A stretch of 64,000 bases of DNA. It comes from an uncultured Clostridia bacterium. GTDB taxonomy: Bacteria; Bacillota; Clostridia; Christensenellales; Borkfalkiaceae. The stretch covers positions 62,001-126,000 of the forward strand of contig CALVIN010000001.1 in assembly GCA_944330115.1 (NCBI GenBank), read 5' to 3'. A program made the position numbers and the translations under genes. The notes beneath the pieces are model-generated. The model did no database searches and was not told the origin of the DNA. It saw only the letters and a list, made by a program, of their open reading frames with translations. Positions 53,262 to 62,429 of the stretch are shown piece after piece (within the stretch, counting starts at the first letter, position 1; each line of letters opens with the position of its first letter).

Positions 53262-55049
53262 ATGTCAAACGGAAAAAAGAAGGGGAGTAACCTCTCCGTG
53301 CTTATGGGCTATGCCGGCCGCCACAGATTTCTCACCTACAGTTCGTGGGTGCTGTCGGGCATATCCGCCCTTATGGCGCTCGCGCCGTTCATCTTCGTAT
53401 GGCTGATAATACGCGACGTAATAAATGCCGGCGGCGACTTTTCGTCGGCAAACAACATCGTGTTTTACGGCTGGATGGCGGTAGGCAGCGCGCTGCTGTC
53501 TATGTTCGTCTACTTCGGCGGGCTGATGTGCTCGCACATATCGGCCTTCCGCGTGGCAAGCAACATGCGCAAGCGCACCATGCGCCACATAGCATCGCTG
53601 CCCGTCGGCTTTATGAACGGCCTCGGCAGCGGCAGGGTGCGCCGTATCGTCAACGAATCGAGCGGCGCCACCGAAACTTACCTTGCGCACCAGCTGCCCG
53701 ACATGGTGGGCGCGATCATAACGCCCGTCGCCATGCTCGTGCTGCTGCTCGTGTTCGACTGGCGCCTGGGGCTTTTGAGCCTCATTCCATCTGTGCTCGG
53801 CTTTATTATAATGTCGCGCATGACGGGCAAGGATATGCAGCTCAAAATGAAGGAGTATCAGAGCGCGCTCGAGGATATGAACAACGAGGCGGTGGAGTAT
53901 GTGCGCGGCGTGCCCGTGGTAAAGACCTTCGGCCAGACGGTATTCTCCTTCAAGCGCTTCAAGCGCTCGATAGATGAATACGGCAAGTGGGTTATAGCCT
54001 ACACAAAGAGCCTCATGTGGCCGATGATAGCCTTTACCACGGCGATAAACTGCGTGTTCGTGCCACTCATAATCGCCGCGCTGTGCTTCACGGCGGGCGG
54101 AGTGCAGCCGCAGTTTTTGTTAAATCTAATATTTTACATAATCTTCACGCCCATAATTTCGGTCACGCTGATGAAGGTCATGTATATGAGCGAAAACAAC
54201 ATGATAGTGGGCGACGCGATAGAGCGCGTAAACGGCTTGCTGGCAATTCAGCCCCTGCCCGAGCCGTCCTCCCCCAAACGGCCGCAGGATAACTCCATAT
54301 CCTTTGAAAATGTCACCTTCGCCTACGACGGCGCCGAAAAGAACGCGCTCGACGGCGTAACTTTCAATGTGGAGGCTGGGCAGACGGTGGCTCTCGTAGG
54401 CCCTTCGGGCGGCGGCAAAACGACGGCGGCCGGGCTTGTAGTGCGGTTCTGGGACGTGAATGGCGGCAGGGTGTGCCTGGGCGGCGTGGACGTAAAGGAC
54501 ATATCCCACAAAACTCTCAACCAAAGCGTCGCCTATGTATTTCAGGACAGCCGCCTTTTAAAGACGTCCATATTCGAAAACGTGCGCCTCGGCAAGCCGG
54601 AAGCCTCGCGCGAGGAGGTGCTGCGCGCCCTGCACGAAGCGCAGTGCGACGACATTATCGCCAAATTCCCGCAGGGCATCGACACGGTGATAGGTTCAAA
54701 GGGAGTGTACCTCTCGGGCGGCGAGCAGCAGCGCATTGCAATAGCGTGCGTAATGCTGAAGGACGCCCCGGTGCTCGTGCTGGACGAGGCCACGGCGTTC
54801 GCCGATCCCGAAAATGAGTCGGCCGTGCAGCGCGCCTTCGAGCGGCTGGCAAGGGGCAAGACTGTAATAATGATAGCCCACCGCCTCACCACCGTGCAGA
54901 ACGCCGATATGATATACGTGCTCAAAGAGGGGCGCGTCGCCGAAAGCGGCACCCACTCTCAGCTCATGCAAAAAGCGGGCATATATCACGAAATGTACGA
55001 TGAATACACAACATCTATCAGCTGGAAGGTAGGAGGTGCAAAATGCTGA
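53262..55049 (+). CDS. ABC exporter-type half-transporter, first subunit (YbtP/IrtA-like)
   Basis: The 595-residue product has six membrane helices (about 25-300) and an ATPase domain: Walker A GPSGGGKTT, signature LSGGEQQR, Walker B VLVLDEATAFADPENE and the catalytic Glu. The AFADPENE D-loop is what I associate with YbtP/IrtA-type siderophore transporters, so a metal-chelate role is possible, but multidrug or peptide export is equally conceivable. The ATG at 53262 has AAAGGAG 6 nt upstream; a longer frame starting at 53121 would run over the operators. It overlaps the next gene by 7 nt. Confidence 0.88.
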   Translation: MSNGKKKGSNLSVLMGYAGRHRFLTYSSWVLSGISALMALAPFIFVWLIIRDVINAGGDFSSANNIVFYGWMAVGSALLSMFVYFGGLMCSHISAFRVASNMRKRTMRHIASLPVGFMNGLGSGRVRRIVNESSGATETYLAHQLPDMVGAIITPVAMLVLLLVFDWRLGLLSLIPSVLGFIIMSRMTGKDMQLKMKEYQSALEDMNNEAVEYVRGVPVVKTFGQTVFSFKRFKRSIDEYGKWVIAYTKSLMWPMIAFTTAINCVFVPLIIAALCFTAGGVQPQFLLNLIFYIIFTPIISVTLMKVMYMSENNMIVGDAIERVNGLLAIQPLPEPSSPKRPQDNSISFENVTFAYDGAEKNALDGVTFNVEAGQTVALVGPSGGGKTTAAGLVVRFWDVNGGRVCLGGVDVKDISHKTLNQSVAYVFQDSRLLKTSIFENVRLGKPEASREEVLRALHEAQCDDIIAKFPQGIDTVIGSKGVYLSGGEQQRIAIACVMLKDAPVLVLDEATAFADPENESAVQRAFERLARGKTVIMIAHRLTTVQNADMIYVLKEGRVAESGTHSQLMQKAGIYHEMYDEYTTSISWKVGGAKC

Positions 55050-56773
55050 ACTATATAATGAACAGATATGCACTCTCGCGGCAAGGCGCAAAGGACCTAA
55101 TTTTTGCAACAATTTCGTGCGTGGTGCACAACATAATGCTCATGATGCCCGTAAGCCTTCTGTATATGCTCGTCAGCGAGCTTATTGAGGGGGTAGTGCC
55201 GCAGTCACATTTGTGGATATATATCGTCGGCATGGTCGCCGCCGTGCTTTTAATAATGTTTTCATACCGCTGGCAATACGGCGCCACCTTCTTCGCCACA
55301 TACAAAGAGAGCGCCGTGCGCCGCATAACTCTCGCCGAAAAGCTGCGCAAACTGCCGCTCTCCTTCTTCGGCAAGTGCGACCTCTCCGACCTCACCACTA
55401 CGATAATGGCGGACAGCGCCACGCTGGAGACGGCTTTCTCCCATTGGGTGCCCGAATTTTTCGGCTCGATGATATCAACGGTAATAGTGGCGGCGTGCCT
55501 GTTCATCTTCGACTGGCGCATGGCGCTTGCGGCATTCTGGGTACTGCCCGTGTCTCTGTGCATCGTCGCCTTTTCGGGGAAGGTGCAAAACTACTTCTCA
55601 CGCAGGCAAAACGAGGCAAAGCTTGCCGTCGCCGACGGCATACAGGAGTGCCTCGAAACCATGCGCGACTTAAAGAGCAACAACGCCGAAGAGGAGTACC
55701 TCAACGGGCTCGATAAAAAGATAGATAAGCTCGAGGGCAGGATGATAAGGGCAGAGCTCGGCCTCGCCGTATTTGTAATGCCGGCAAGCATGATATTAAA
55801 GCTCGGCATAGGCACCGTAGCCCTCGTTGGCAGCATACTGCTTGCAAACGGCTCGCTCACCGTGCTTACATTCTTCATGTTCCTGCTCGTCGTGTCTCGC
55901 CTGTACGACCCCCTCGGCTCGTCGCTGCAAAACCTCGCGGCGATAATCTCCACCAATATCCCCATAGAGCGCATGCGCGAGATCGAAAATTACCCCGTCC
56001 AGCCGGGCGCCGCCGAACTTAAAACCAACGGCTACGACATTGCGTTCAACAATGTATCCTTTGCCTATAACTCGGGCGAAGTAGTTTTAAGCGACGTGTC
56101 GTTCACGGCAAAGCAGGGCGAGGTTACGGCGCTCATCGGCCCCTCGGGCGGCGGTAAAAGCACGGCTGCAAAACTTGCGGCGCGCTTCTGGGACGTAAAC
56201 GGCGGCAAAATAACGCTCGGCGGCACGGATATAACCTCCGTCGATCCCGAAAAGCTGCTTGCCGCCTATTCGATAGTATTCCAGGACGTCACCCTCTTCA
56301 ACAACACGGTAATGGAAAATATCCGCATCGGCAAAAAGGACGCCACCGACGAAGAGGTGCTTGCCGCCGCGCGCGAGGCGCAGTGCGACGAGTTTGTCGA
56401 AAGGCTGCCAAACGGCTACAACACCATGATAGGCGAAAACGGCTCTTCGCTCTCGGGCGGCGAGCGTCAGCGCATATCGATAGCCCGCGCCCTCTTAAAG
56501 GACGCGCCCGTAATACTCTTGGACGAGGCGACGGCCTCCCTCGACGCGGAGAACGAAACTAAGATACAGCGCGCCATCTCCCGCCTGGTAAAGGGCAAAA
56601 CGGTGCTAATAATAGCCCACCGCATGCGCACGGTAGAGGGGGCGGATAAATTGGTGCTGTTAAAAGAGAGTAGGGTTGCCGAGCAGGGCACGCCAAAAGA
56701 GCTTGCCGCCGCAGGCGGGCTGTATGCCGAAATGTGCCGCCTTCAGCAGCAGTCGGGCGAGTGGAAGATATAA
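55043..56773 (+). CDS. ABC exporter-type half-transporter, second subunit
   Basis: The 576-residue partner has six membrane helices and an ATPase with Walker A GPSGGGKST, LSGGERQR and ILLDEATASLDAENE. GGAGG precedes the ATG, inside the end of the first subunit gene. The two probably form a heterodimer, as the close fusion and differing D-loops suggest. A strong terminator follows at 56825. Confidence 0.9.
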   Translation: MLNYIMNRYALSRQGAKDLIFATISCVVHNIMLMMPVSLLYMLVSELIEGVVPQSHLWIYIVGMVAAVLLIMFSYRWQYGATFFATYKESAVRRITLAEKLRKLPLSFFGKCDLSDLTTTIMADSATLETAFSHWVPEFFGSMISTVIVAACLFIFDWRMALAAFWVLPVSLCIVAFSGKVQNYFSRRQNEAKLAVADGIQECLETMRDLKSNNAEEEYLNGLDKKIDKLEGRMIRAELGLAVFVMPASMILKLGIGTVALVGSILLANGSLTVLTFFMFLLVVSRLYDPLGSSLQNLAAIISTNIPIERMREIENYPVQPGAAELKTNGYDIAFNNVSFAYNSGEVVLSDVSFTAKQGEVTALIGPSGGGKSTAAKLAARFWDVNGGKITLGGTDITSVDPEKLLAAYSIVFQDVTLFNNTVMENIRIGKKDATDEEVLAAAREAQCDEFVERLPNGYNTMIGENGSSLSGGERQRISIARALLKDAPVILLDEATASLDAENETKIQRAISRLVKGKTVLIIAHRMRTVEGADKLVLLKESRVAEQGTPKELAAAGGLYAEMCRLQQQSGEWKI

Positions 56774-56824
56774 CAAAAGGCTTCTTTCCTGCGCAAATTT
56801 TAAAAACTTTTATACAGTATTTAT

Positions 56825-56868
56825 ATAGTCAAGACCACCCGTTTTACGGGTGGTCTTGACTATATTTT
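56825..56868 (+). terminator. Intrinsic terminator of the ABC pair
   Basis: A perfect 17-bp stem (56825-56841 with 56847-56863) and a T run. Confidence 0.9.
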
Positions 56869-56974
56869 TGCAGTATATTGCCAAATTGTAACAGTAAAAA
56901 GGTTCAAAACGCCCAAAAAATAGCAAATACGGGCGCATATGCCGCAAAACTGCGGGGTACTGCGCATGCGCCGC

Positions 56975-57003
56975 TTGCGCGTGCGGCAGATGTCTGCTAT
57001 AAT
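56975..57003 (+). promoter_or_regulatory. Promoter of the TraX-like gene
   Basis: TTGCGC (56975-56980), 17 bp, TATAAT (56998-57003) with a TGC extended -10. The ATG at 57010 falls on the expected transcript start. Confidence 0.65.
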
Positions 57004-57009
57004 ACAGTC

Positions 57010-57795
57010 ATGACTCAAAGTTCAAATCAAGGGGTTTACATCGGCTTTTTAAGCGGCAATCAGCTCAAAATAATAGCCTGCATAACCATGCTCATCGACC
57101 ATATCGGGTGGATATTGCTCCCGGATATCGCCGTCCTGCGCATTATAGGCCGCATCTCCATGCCGCTGTTTGCCTTCACCTTCGGCGAGGGGTGTTTCTA
57201 CACGCGCCGCAAGGGCGCGCACTTTGCCGCCGTGCTGCTGTTGGGGCTCGTTACGAGCGCCGCCATGTCGTATGTGATGGGCAGGCCGTACGGCAACATA
57301 CTCATCACGTTCTCCTTTTCCTGTCTTGTGATATACTCCCTCGAGTGGCTAAAGCGCAGCGCCTTCGGGCGCAAGGGTAGTTACATCGCCCTGTCTTCGG
57401 CGGCGCTTATACTGTCGCTTGCGGCGGCGGTGTGGTTATGCTGTTTTTCGCCCGTCGATGTGGACTACGGCATCGCCGGCGTGCTGCTGCCCGTGTGCGT
57501 GCGGCTGTTCGACTTCCGCTCATACGGCGCGGCCGCGGGCAGTCTCTTGGCTGAGTGCTACAACCTCGCCACCGTGCTGTTGCCCTTTCTCGTATGCCTC
57601 GTCGCGCTCTCTGCAATATACGGCGCAACGCAGGCGTTCGGGCTTATCTCGCTGCTCTTCATAATGGCATACAGCGGCAGGCGGGGCAAGCGCAAGTTAA
57701 AGGCGCTCTTTTATATCTTCTATCCCGCGCACCTTGTGCTCCTCGCGGGCATATATCTCATACTCGATCCATCATACCTCACAACATTGTTTTAA
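57010..57795 (+). CDS. TraX-like polytopic membrane protein
   Basis: The 261-residue product has about eight membrane helices and the TraX signatures IDHIGWILLP near the N terminus and RIIGRISMPLFAFTFGEG. TraX acetylates F pilin in conjugative plasmids; chromosomal homologues are probable acyltransferases acting on unknown envelope targets. A longer frame upstream exists, but this ATG coincides with the predicted transcript start and no ribosome site is seen. No conjugation gene is near. Confidence 0.8.
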   Translation: MTQSSNQGVYIGFLSGNQLKIIACITMLIDHIGWILLPDIAVLRIIGRISMPLFAFTFGEGCFYTRRKGAHFAAVLLLGLVTSAAMSYVMGRPYGNILITFSFSCLVIYSLEWLKRSAFGRKGSYIALSSAALILSLAAAVWLCCFSPVDVDYGIAGVLLPVCVRLFDFRSYGAAAGSLLAECYNLATVLLPFLVCLVALSAIYGATQAFGLISLLFIMAYSGRRGKRKLKALFYIFYPAHLVLLAGIYLILDPSYLTTLF

Positions 57796-57815
57796 ATAAA
57801 ATCTTCAATAAAAAT

Positions 57816-57851
57816 GGCCCGAGGGCGCGCAAAACCGCGCGCCCTCGGGCC
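57816..57851. terminator. Perfect 15-bp hairpin between convergent genes
   Basis: GGCCCGAGGGCGCGC pairs with 57837-57851. T-rich sequence follows on the minus strand and A-rich on the plus. Confidence 0.6.
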
Positions 57852-57871
57852 AAAAAAATATTTTACCGTAA

Positions 57872-57901
57872 AAAAAGCGCCGCTTGCAAGCGGTGCTTTT
57901 T
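57872..57901 (-). terminator. Intrinsic terminator of the nitroreductase gene
   Basis: A 15-bp stem (57872-57886 with 57887-57901, one G-T pair) with A/T ends; followed by Ts on the minus strand. Confidence 0.65.
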
Positions 57902-57915
57902 ATATTCAGCAGGTC

Positions 57916-58452
57916 TTATTTTATAAGTTTAAACACGTCCTCGAAGGGCTTTCTGTCCTTTGTGCGCACGGGGTAGCCCTCCTCGGCGTGGCCCACGGCT
58001 ATCACGAGCGGGAACTTCGAACCCTCGGGCTCGCCCAAAAATTTGGCTATCTTCTTTTCGTCGCGTATGCCAAGTATGCAGGTCTGCAGCCCCATGTCCT
58101 CGGCGGCCAGCGTTATGTACGCCGTCAAAAGGCCTATGTCGTTGCCCGAAAAGTCGGCAAACGTGTATATTTCCGAAATTTTTTCGGCCAGCTTGCCGCG
58201 GTTGAGCTCTATGGCTATAAAGGCGGGGCAGGCGCTCGTCCATTTGTTTGCGCCGAACATCTGCACGCAGGGCGCAAATTCCTTTGCCTTTTCGCCGTTT
58301 ACGGCAAACATTTTCCACGGCTGCGAATTTTTTGCCGATGGCGCAAGCGCACCCATGCGGCATATCTTTTCAAGCTCCTCGTCGGTAACGGGCTTGTCGC
58401 AATACTTCCTCGTGGACTGCCTCTTTAAAAACAACTGTTCAAGTTCCATCAT
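57916..58452 (-). CDS. Nitroreductase-family flavoprotein
   Basis: The 178-residue product has the FMN-binding KRQSTRKY segment, an APSAKNSQPW stretch typical of the group and the late GHAEEGYPVRTKDRKPFE region. These enzymes reduce nitro compounds, quinones or flavins with NAD(P)H; the natural substrate is unknown. The ATG at 58452 is chosen because AAGAGG lies 5 nt upstream; a GTG two codons earlier is less favoured. Confidence 0.9.
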   Translation of the reverse strand: MMELEQLFLKRQSTRKYCDKPVTDEELEKICRMGALAPSAKNSQPWKMFAVNGEKAKEFAPCVQMFGANKWTSACPAFIAIELNRGKLAEKISEIYTFADFSGNDIGLLTAYITLAAEDMGLQTCILGIRDEKKIAKFLGEPEGSKFPLVIAVGHAEEGYPVRTKDRKPFEDVFKLIK

Positions 58453-58492
58453 CTTCACCTCTTAATTTAATGTATTTATGTGTATAACAATG

Positions 58493-58522
58493 CCGCGGGC
58501 GGGCGGTCTCGCCCGCCCGCGG
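58493..58522 (-). terminator. Terminator downstream of transketolase
   Basis: A 13-bp GC stem (58493-58505 with 58510-58522), loop GTCT. The T tract is weak. Confidence 0.5.
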
Positions 58523-58560
58523 CGGCTCAATTAAACAAACTCAAAATTTCAGCCGTAAAT

Positions 58561-60564
58561 TCAGCTGTTCTTTATCTCTTTAACAAGCGCCTCAACCTTG
58601 GAGATAGAGCGCTCCGCCGCGTCGGCGACGTTCTCCTTTGTAAAGCCGAAGTACTCAAACAGCTGTTTTGCGGGGCCGGAGGTGCCAAACGTCTTCATGC
58701 ACACAACTTCGCCGCAGTCGCCGCTGTATTGGTACCATGCAAAGTGCGAGGCCGCTTCAACGCACACGCGCGCCCTCACGTTGTGGGGCAGCACGCTCTC
58801 CTTGTATTCGGCGCTCTGCTTTTCAAATTCCTCCATGCAGGGCATGGATACAACGCGCACCTTTTTGCCCTTGCCTTCGAGTATATCCCTCGCGCCCATG
58901 CACAGTTCCACTTCCGAGCCCGTGCCTATGAGTATTACATCGGGCGTGCCCTCGCAGTCGCTTAAAACATACGCGCCGCGCAGCGCCTTAAGTCCCGTGC
59001 CGGGGTACTGCGGCAGGTTCTGCCTGGTGAGTATTATGGCCGTGGGGCTGCTGCCCGAGAGGGCGGAGACGTATGCCGCCGCCGTCTCTCTGCCGTCGCA
59101 GGGGCGGAACACCTTTAAGTTGGGTATCGAGCGCAGCGATATAAGCTGCTCCATGGGCTGATGGGTGGGGCCGTCCTCGCCTACGCCTATCGAGTCGTGC
59201 GTCATAACGTATATCACGGGTATGTTCATCAGCGCGCTCATGCGTATGCCCGCCTTCATATAGTCTGCAAAGGAGAAGAAGGTGGAGCAAAGCGCCTGCA
59301 GTCCGCCGTGCAGCTGTATGCCGTTGCATATGGCCGCCATGGCGTGCTCGCGTATGCCGTAGTGTATGTTGCGTCCCAGTCTGTTCTCGGGTGAAAAATA
59401 TCCCGCGCCCTTAAGTTCGGTTTTGGTGGAGGGGGCAAGGTCGGCCGAGCCCGACATTATGTTTGCCATCACAGGCGAAATTTTGGCAAGTACCTTTCCG
59501 CCGCTCGCGCGGGTAGCTTCGGGCTTGTCAAATTCAAACAGCCCCTCGATGTTCTTTATGTCGGGGTGGGTGCCGTGCATGAACTGCTTATACAGCGCGG
59601 CAAACACGGGGTATGCCTTTTCGTAGCGGTCAAACAGATCGTTCCACTCGCGCTCGTATTTAAGTTTGGAGTCGGCTATCTTCTTGCAGTACTCCTTTAC
59701 GTCGGCGGGCACGGTGAAGGGTTGCTCAGTCCAGCCGAAGAATTCCTTTGTCTTTGCAAGGTTCTCCTCGCCCATGGGCGCGCCGTGCACGTCGGCAGAG
59801 TCGGCAAGGGGAGAGCCGTAGCCTATCACCGTCTGGCAGATGATGAGTGAGGGGCGCTTCAGGTCGCTCTGTGCGCGCTTTATGGCTGCCTTCAATGCAA
59901 AAAGGTTGTTGGCGTCGCTCACGCGTATCACCTGCCAGCCCTGCGCCGCGAATCTGGTGGGTATATCCTCGTCGAAGGTGCCGTCTATTTTGCCCTCGAT
60001 GGTAACATTGTTTCTGTCGTATAAAAGTATGAGCTTTCCCAGCTTCTGGGTGCCCGCAAACGAGCAGGCCTCATAGCCGATGCCCTCTTCAAGGCAGCCG
60101 TCGCCGCACAGGCAGTAGGTGAAGTGGTCCACTATATTATAGCCGGGCTTGTTGAAGCGCGCCGCAAGATGCGCCTCGGCTACCGCCATGCCCACGGCGT
60201 TGGCAAGTCCCTGGCCGAGGGGGCCGGTAGAGGTCTCAACGCCCTCCGTCTTGCCGTATTCGGGGTGGCCGGGCGTTTTGGAACCGAGCTGACGGAAATT
60301 TTTGATGTCGTCCATCGTAACGTTGAAGCCGAAGAGGTGCAGAAGGCTGTAGAGCAGCATCGAGCCGTGCCCTGCCGAGAGCACGAACCTGTCGCGGTTG
60401 TCCCAGTCGGGGTTTTTATAGCTGAATCTCAAAAAGTCGCTGTATAGTTCAAAGCCGATAGGCGCCGCGCCTATGCAGATGCCGGGGTGGCCCGAATTTG
60501 CCTTCTGAATGGCCTCCGCCGAAAGAATCCTTATTGTGTCTACGCTTTTCTGCTGAACAGACAT
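58561..60564 (-). CDS. tkt: Transketolase
   Basis: Moves two-carbon units in the pentose phosphate pathway, using thiamine diphosphate. The 667-residue product has the GDGCLEEGIGYEACSFAG cofactor motif, the HDSIGVGEDGPTHQP segment and the central pyrimidine domain, plus a C-terminal domain. AAGGAG precedes the ATG. It lies close to a phosphohexomutase gene but the two have separate leaders. Confidence 0.96.
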   Translation of the reverse strand: MSVQQKSVDTIRILSAEAIQKANSGHPGICIGAAPIGFELYSDFLRFSYKNPDWDNRDRFVLSAGHGSMLLYSLLHLFGFNVTMDDIKNFRQLGSKTPGHPEYGKTEGVETSTGPLGQGLANAVGMAVAEAHLAARFNKPGYNIVDHFTYCLCGDGCLEEGIGYEACSFAGTQKLGKLILLYDRNNVTIEGKIDGTFDEDIPTRFAAQGWQVIRVSDANNLFALKAAIKRAQSDLKRPSLIICQTVIGYGSPLADSADVHGAPMGEENLAKTKEFFGWTEQPFTVPADVKEYCKKIADSKLKYEREWNDLFDRYEKAYPVFAALYKQFMHGTHPDIKNIEGLFEFDKPEATRASGGKVLAKISPVMANIMSGSADLAPSTKTELKGAGYFSPENRLGRNIHYGIREHAMAAICNGIQLHGGLQALCSTFFSFADYMKAGIRMSALMNIPVIYVMTHDSIGVGEDGPTHQPMEQLISLRSIPNLKVFRPCDGRETAAAYVSALSGSSPTAIILTRQNLPQYPGTGLKALRGAYVLSDCEGTPDVILIGTGSEVELCMGARDILEGKGKKVRVVSMPCMEEFEKQSAEYKESVLPHNVRARVCVEAASHFAWYQYSGDCGEVVCMKTFGTSGPAKQLFEYFGFTKENVADAAERSISKVEALVKEIKNS

Positions 60565-60748
60565 CGTAAAATCTCCTTTTTAATGCGTATATCTTTTGCC
60601 CGCGCCGCTCCTTTGGCGGGGCGCTTTTCATTCTATTTGTTTAGCCTTGCGGTATTCTGCCCGCATCGGCGCGCAAAACGCCATATATATAAATATGTAA
60701 CGGTAAATTTATTTCTGCCGCACCGTCTCTGCCGTCTGCGCGGCCAGA

Positions 60749-62254
60749 TCAGTCCTCTATGAACTTAATAAGGGGAGTGCAGTCGACTTTGTCAAACTTG
60801 CTTATTATCTTATAAAGCGCCGCCGCCATCTTCTTGCAGCCGCCCTTTGCGCTGCTCTCGGTGTTTATCGGCAGCACGGCCTCGTGCAGGCTCATTCTTA
60901 TAAGCAGCCAGCCGTCGCCGCAGCCCTCTTCAAAGTTGAGTCTCACGCCCTCATAGTTGTTGGGCGCCAGGCAGGCGCCGTTAACATTGCCCGCCTCGCT
61001 CTGCACGGCCTGCAAAACCTTCAAGCCGTATTCGCGGAAGTCGTCGCAGTTTATCTGCAGCCTTATTTCGGCAGCCTCCGCGGGCTCCTCTAAATCCTTT
61101 ATAAGATCGGCAAGGCGCTCGCCCTTTTTGAGCTGATCGTAGAGTATTATAAGTATCTCTGTGACGAGATATGCGCCGTCGTCCAAAAAGTAGTTGTCTT
61201 TGAACGCGCAGTGGCCGGAAGTTTCCACGGCGAGGGGGGAATATTCGCCTTCCTCATTTAGCCGCTTGCACTCGTCGATGACGTTTCTGTAGCCGCGCAT
61301 ATAGCGGTGGTGGCGTCCTCCGCGCTCCTCGATGAATTTTGTAAGCCCGTCGCTCGTCACGGAGTCGGTAACTATAGTGCCGGGGCGCTTTTGCAGCAGC
61401 TTTGCCGAAATCAGCGCTATCAGCCTGTTGCGGTTTATCTCCTCGCCCTTTCTGTCTACCGCTCCCGCGCGGTCGACGTCGGTGTCGAATATTATGCCCA
61501 GGTCGGCCTTGTTTTTAAGCACGGCCTCCTTCAATGTCGCAATGGCGCCCTTGTCTTCGGGGTTGGGCGCGTGATGGGGGAAGGTGCCGTCGGGCTCAAG
61601 GTACAAGCTGCCCTCGGTGTCGGCGCCCAGCGGCTTCAAAACTTTGTCGGTAAAAAATCCGCCCGCGCCGTTGCCCGCGTCAACTATTACCTTCTTCCCT
61701 TCAAGGGGGCGTTCGCACCCGCAGGCGCTCCTCACGCGGTCTGCAAGCTGCGCGCTGTATTCGTCCATAAAGTAATCTTCATGCACGCTGCCGCTGCCGT
61801 TCAAAAAGTCGCCTTTTGCCGCGATGTTCAGTATCTCGTCCACGTCGCCGCCCTCAAGGCCGCCTTCGGGCGTAAAAAATTTAAGCCCGTTCCTGTCTGC
61901 GGGCAGGTGCGAGGCCGTAATCATTACCGAGCCGTCGTATCCGCGCGCCCTGTCCTGCAGGATCATAAACATGGAGGGGGTAGAGGAGAGCCCGGTGTAA
62001 AACACCTGTGCGCCGCTCCTTTCGGCGCCCCTTTCAAAGGCGGCAACAAGTTCGGCAGCCGTTATGCGGCTGTCGTTGCCGAGTGCTATTTTAAGGGTAT
62101 CCTTGCCCGTCTTGTCAGCCAGCCAGGTGCAGAATGCGCGCGCTATCAGCTCAACCGCCTCGCAGGTAAGCGTAACCTTCCTGCCGAGCAGCGGCGAGGC
62201 CACGCCGCGCACGTCTGTCCCGCTCTTAAGTTTTTTGATATCCGAATTAGTCAT
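60749..62254 (-). CDS. Phosphomannomutase/phosphoglucomutase
   Basis: The 501-residue alpha-D-phosphohexomutase has the phosphoserine loop TASH (Ser115), the metal site DTDVDRAG, the sugar-binding ETSGH and the C-terminal phosphate-binding region. It could convert mannose, glucose or other hexose phosphates; the exact sugar is not evident. The ATG at 62254 has no ribosome site, and the promoter below places the transcript start about 4 nt upstream. Confidence 0.9.
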   Translation of the reverse strand: MTNSDIKKLKSGTDVRGVASPLLGRKVTLTCEAVELIARAFCTWLADKTGKDTLKIALGNDSRITAAELVAAFERGAERSGAQVFYTGLSSTPSMFMILQDRARGYDGSVMITASHLPADRNGLKFFTPEGGLEGGDVDEILNIAAKGDFLNGSGSVHEDYFMDEYSAQLADRVRSACGCERPLEGKKVIVDAGNGAGGFFTDKVLKPLGADTEGSLYLEPDGTFPHHAPNPEDKGAIATLKEAVLKNKADLGIIFDTDVDRAGAVDRKGEEINRNRLIALISAKLLQKRPGTIVTDSVTSDGLTKFIEERGGRHHRYMRGYRNVIDECKRLNEEGEYSPLAVETSGHCAFKDNYFLDDGAYLVTEILIILYDQLKKGERLADLIKDLEEPAEAAEIRLQINCDDFREYGLKVLQAVQSEAGNVNGACLAPNNYEGVRLNFEEGCGDGWLLIRMSLHEAVLPINTESSAKGGCKKMAAALYKIISKFDKVDCTPLIKFIED

Positions 62255-62264
62255 AAGCTATTAT

Positions 62265-62293
62265 ATTATACATTTTTGGCCGCACAAACACAA
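62265..62293 (-). promoter_or_regulatory. Promoter of the phosphohexomutase gene
   Basis: On the minus strand, TTGTGT (plus 62288-62293), 17 bp, TATAAT (plus 62265-62270). Confidence 0.6.
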
Positions 62294-62365
62294 GTATATT
62301 GACCTAAAAATCTCGCCCGCGCCCAAAATCTTTTTGGTGCGTTTTTATATCCTGCCGCAAAACAT

Positions 62366-62394
62366 TTGCCGTGCACGCGGCAGTGTGGTATAAT
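62366..62394 (+). promoter_or_regulatory. Promoter of proS
   Basis: TTGCCG (62366-62371), 17 bp, TATAAT (62389-62394). The leader is about 30 nt, too short for a T-box. Confidence 0.65.
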
Positions 62395-62429
62395 CTTAAA
62401 AGCGTAAAATCATTCAGAGGTAATTTCAG

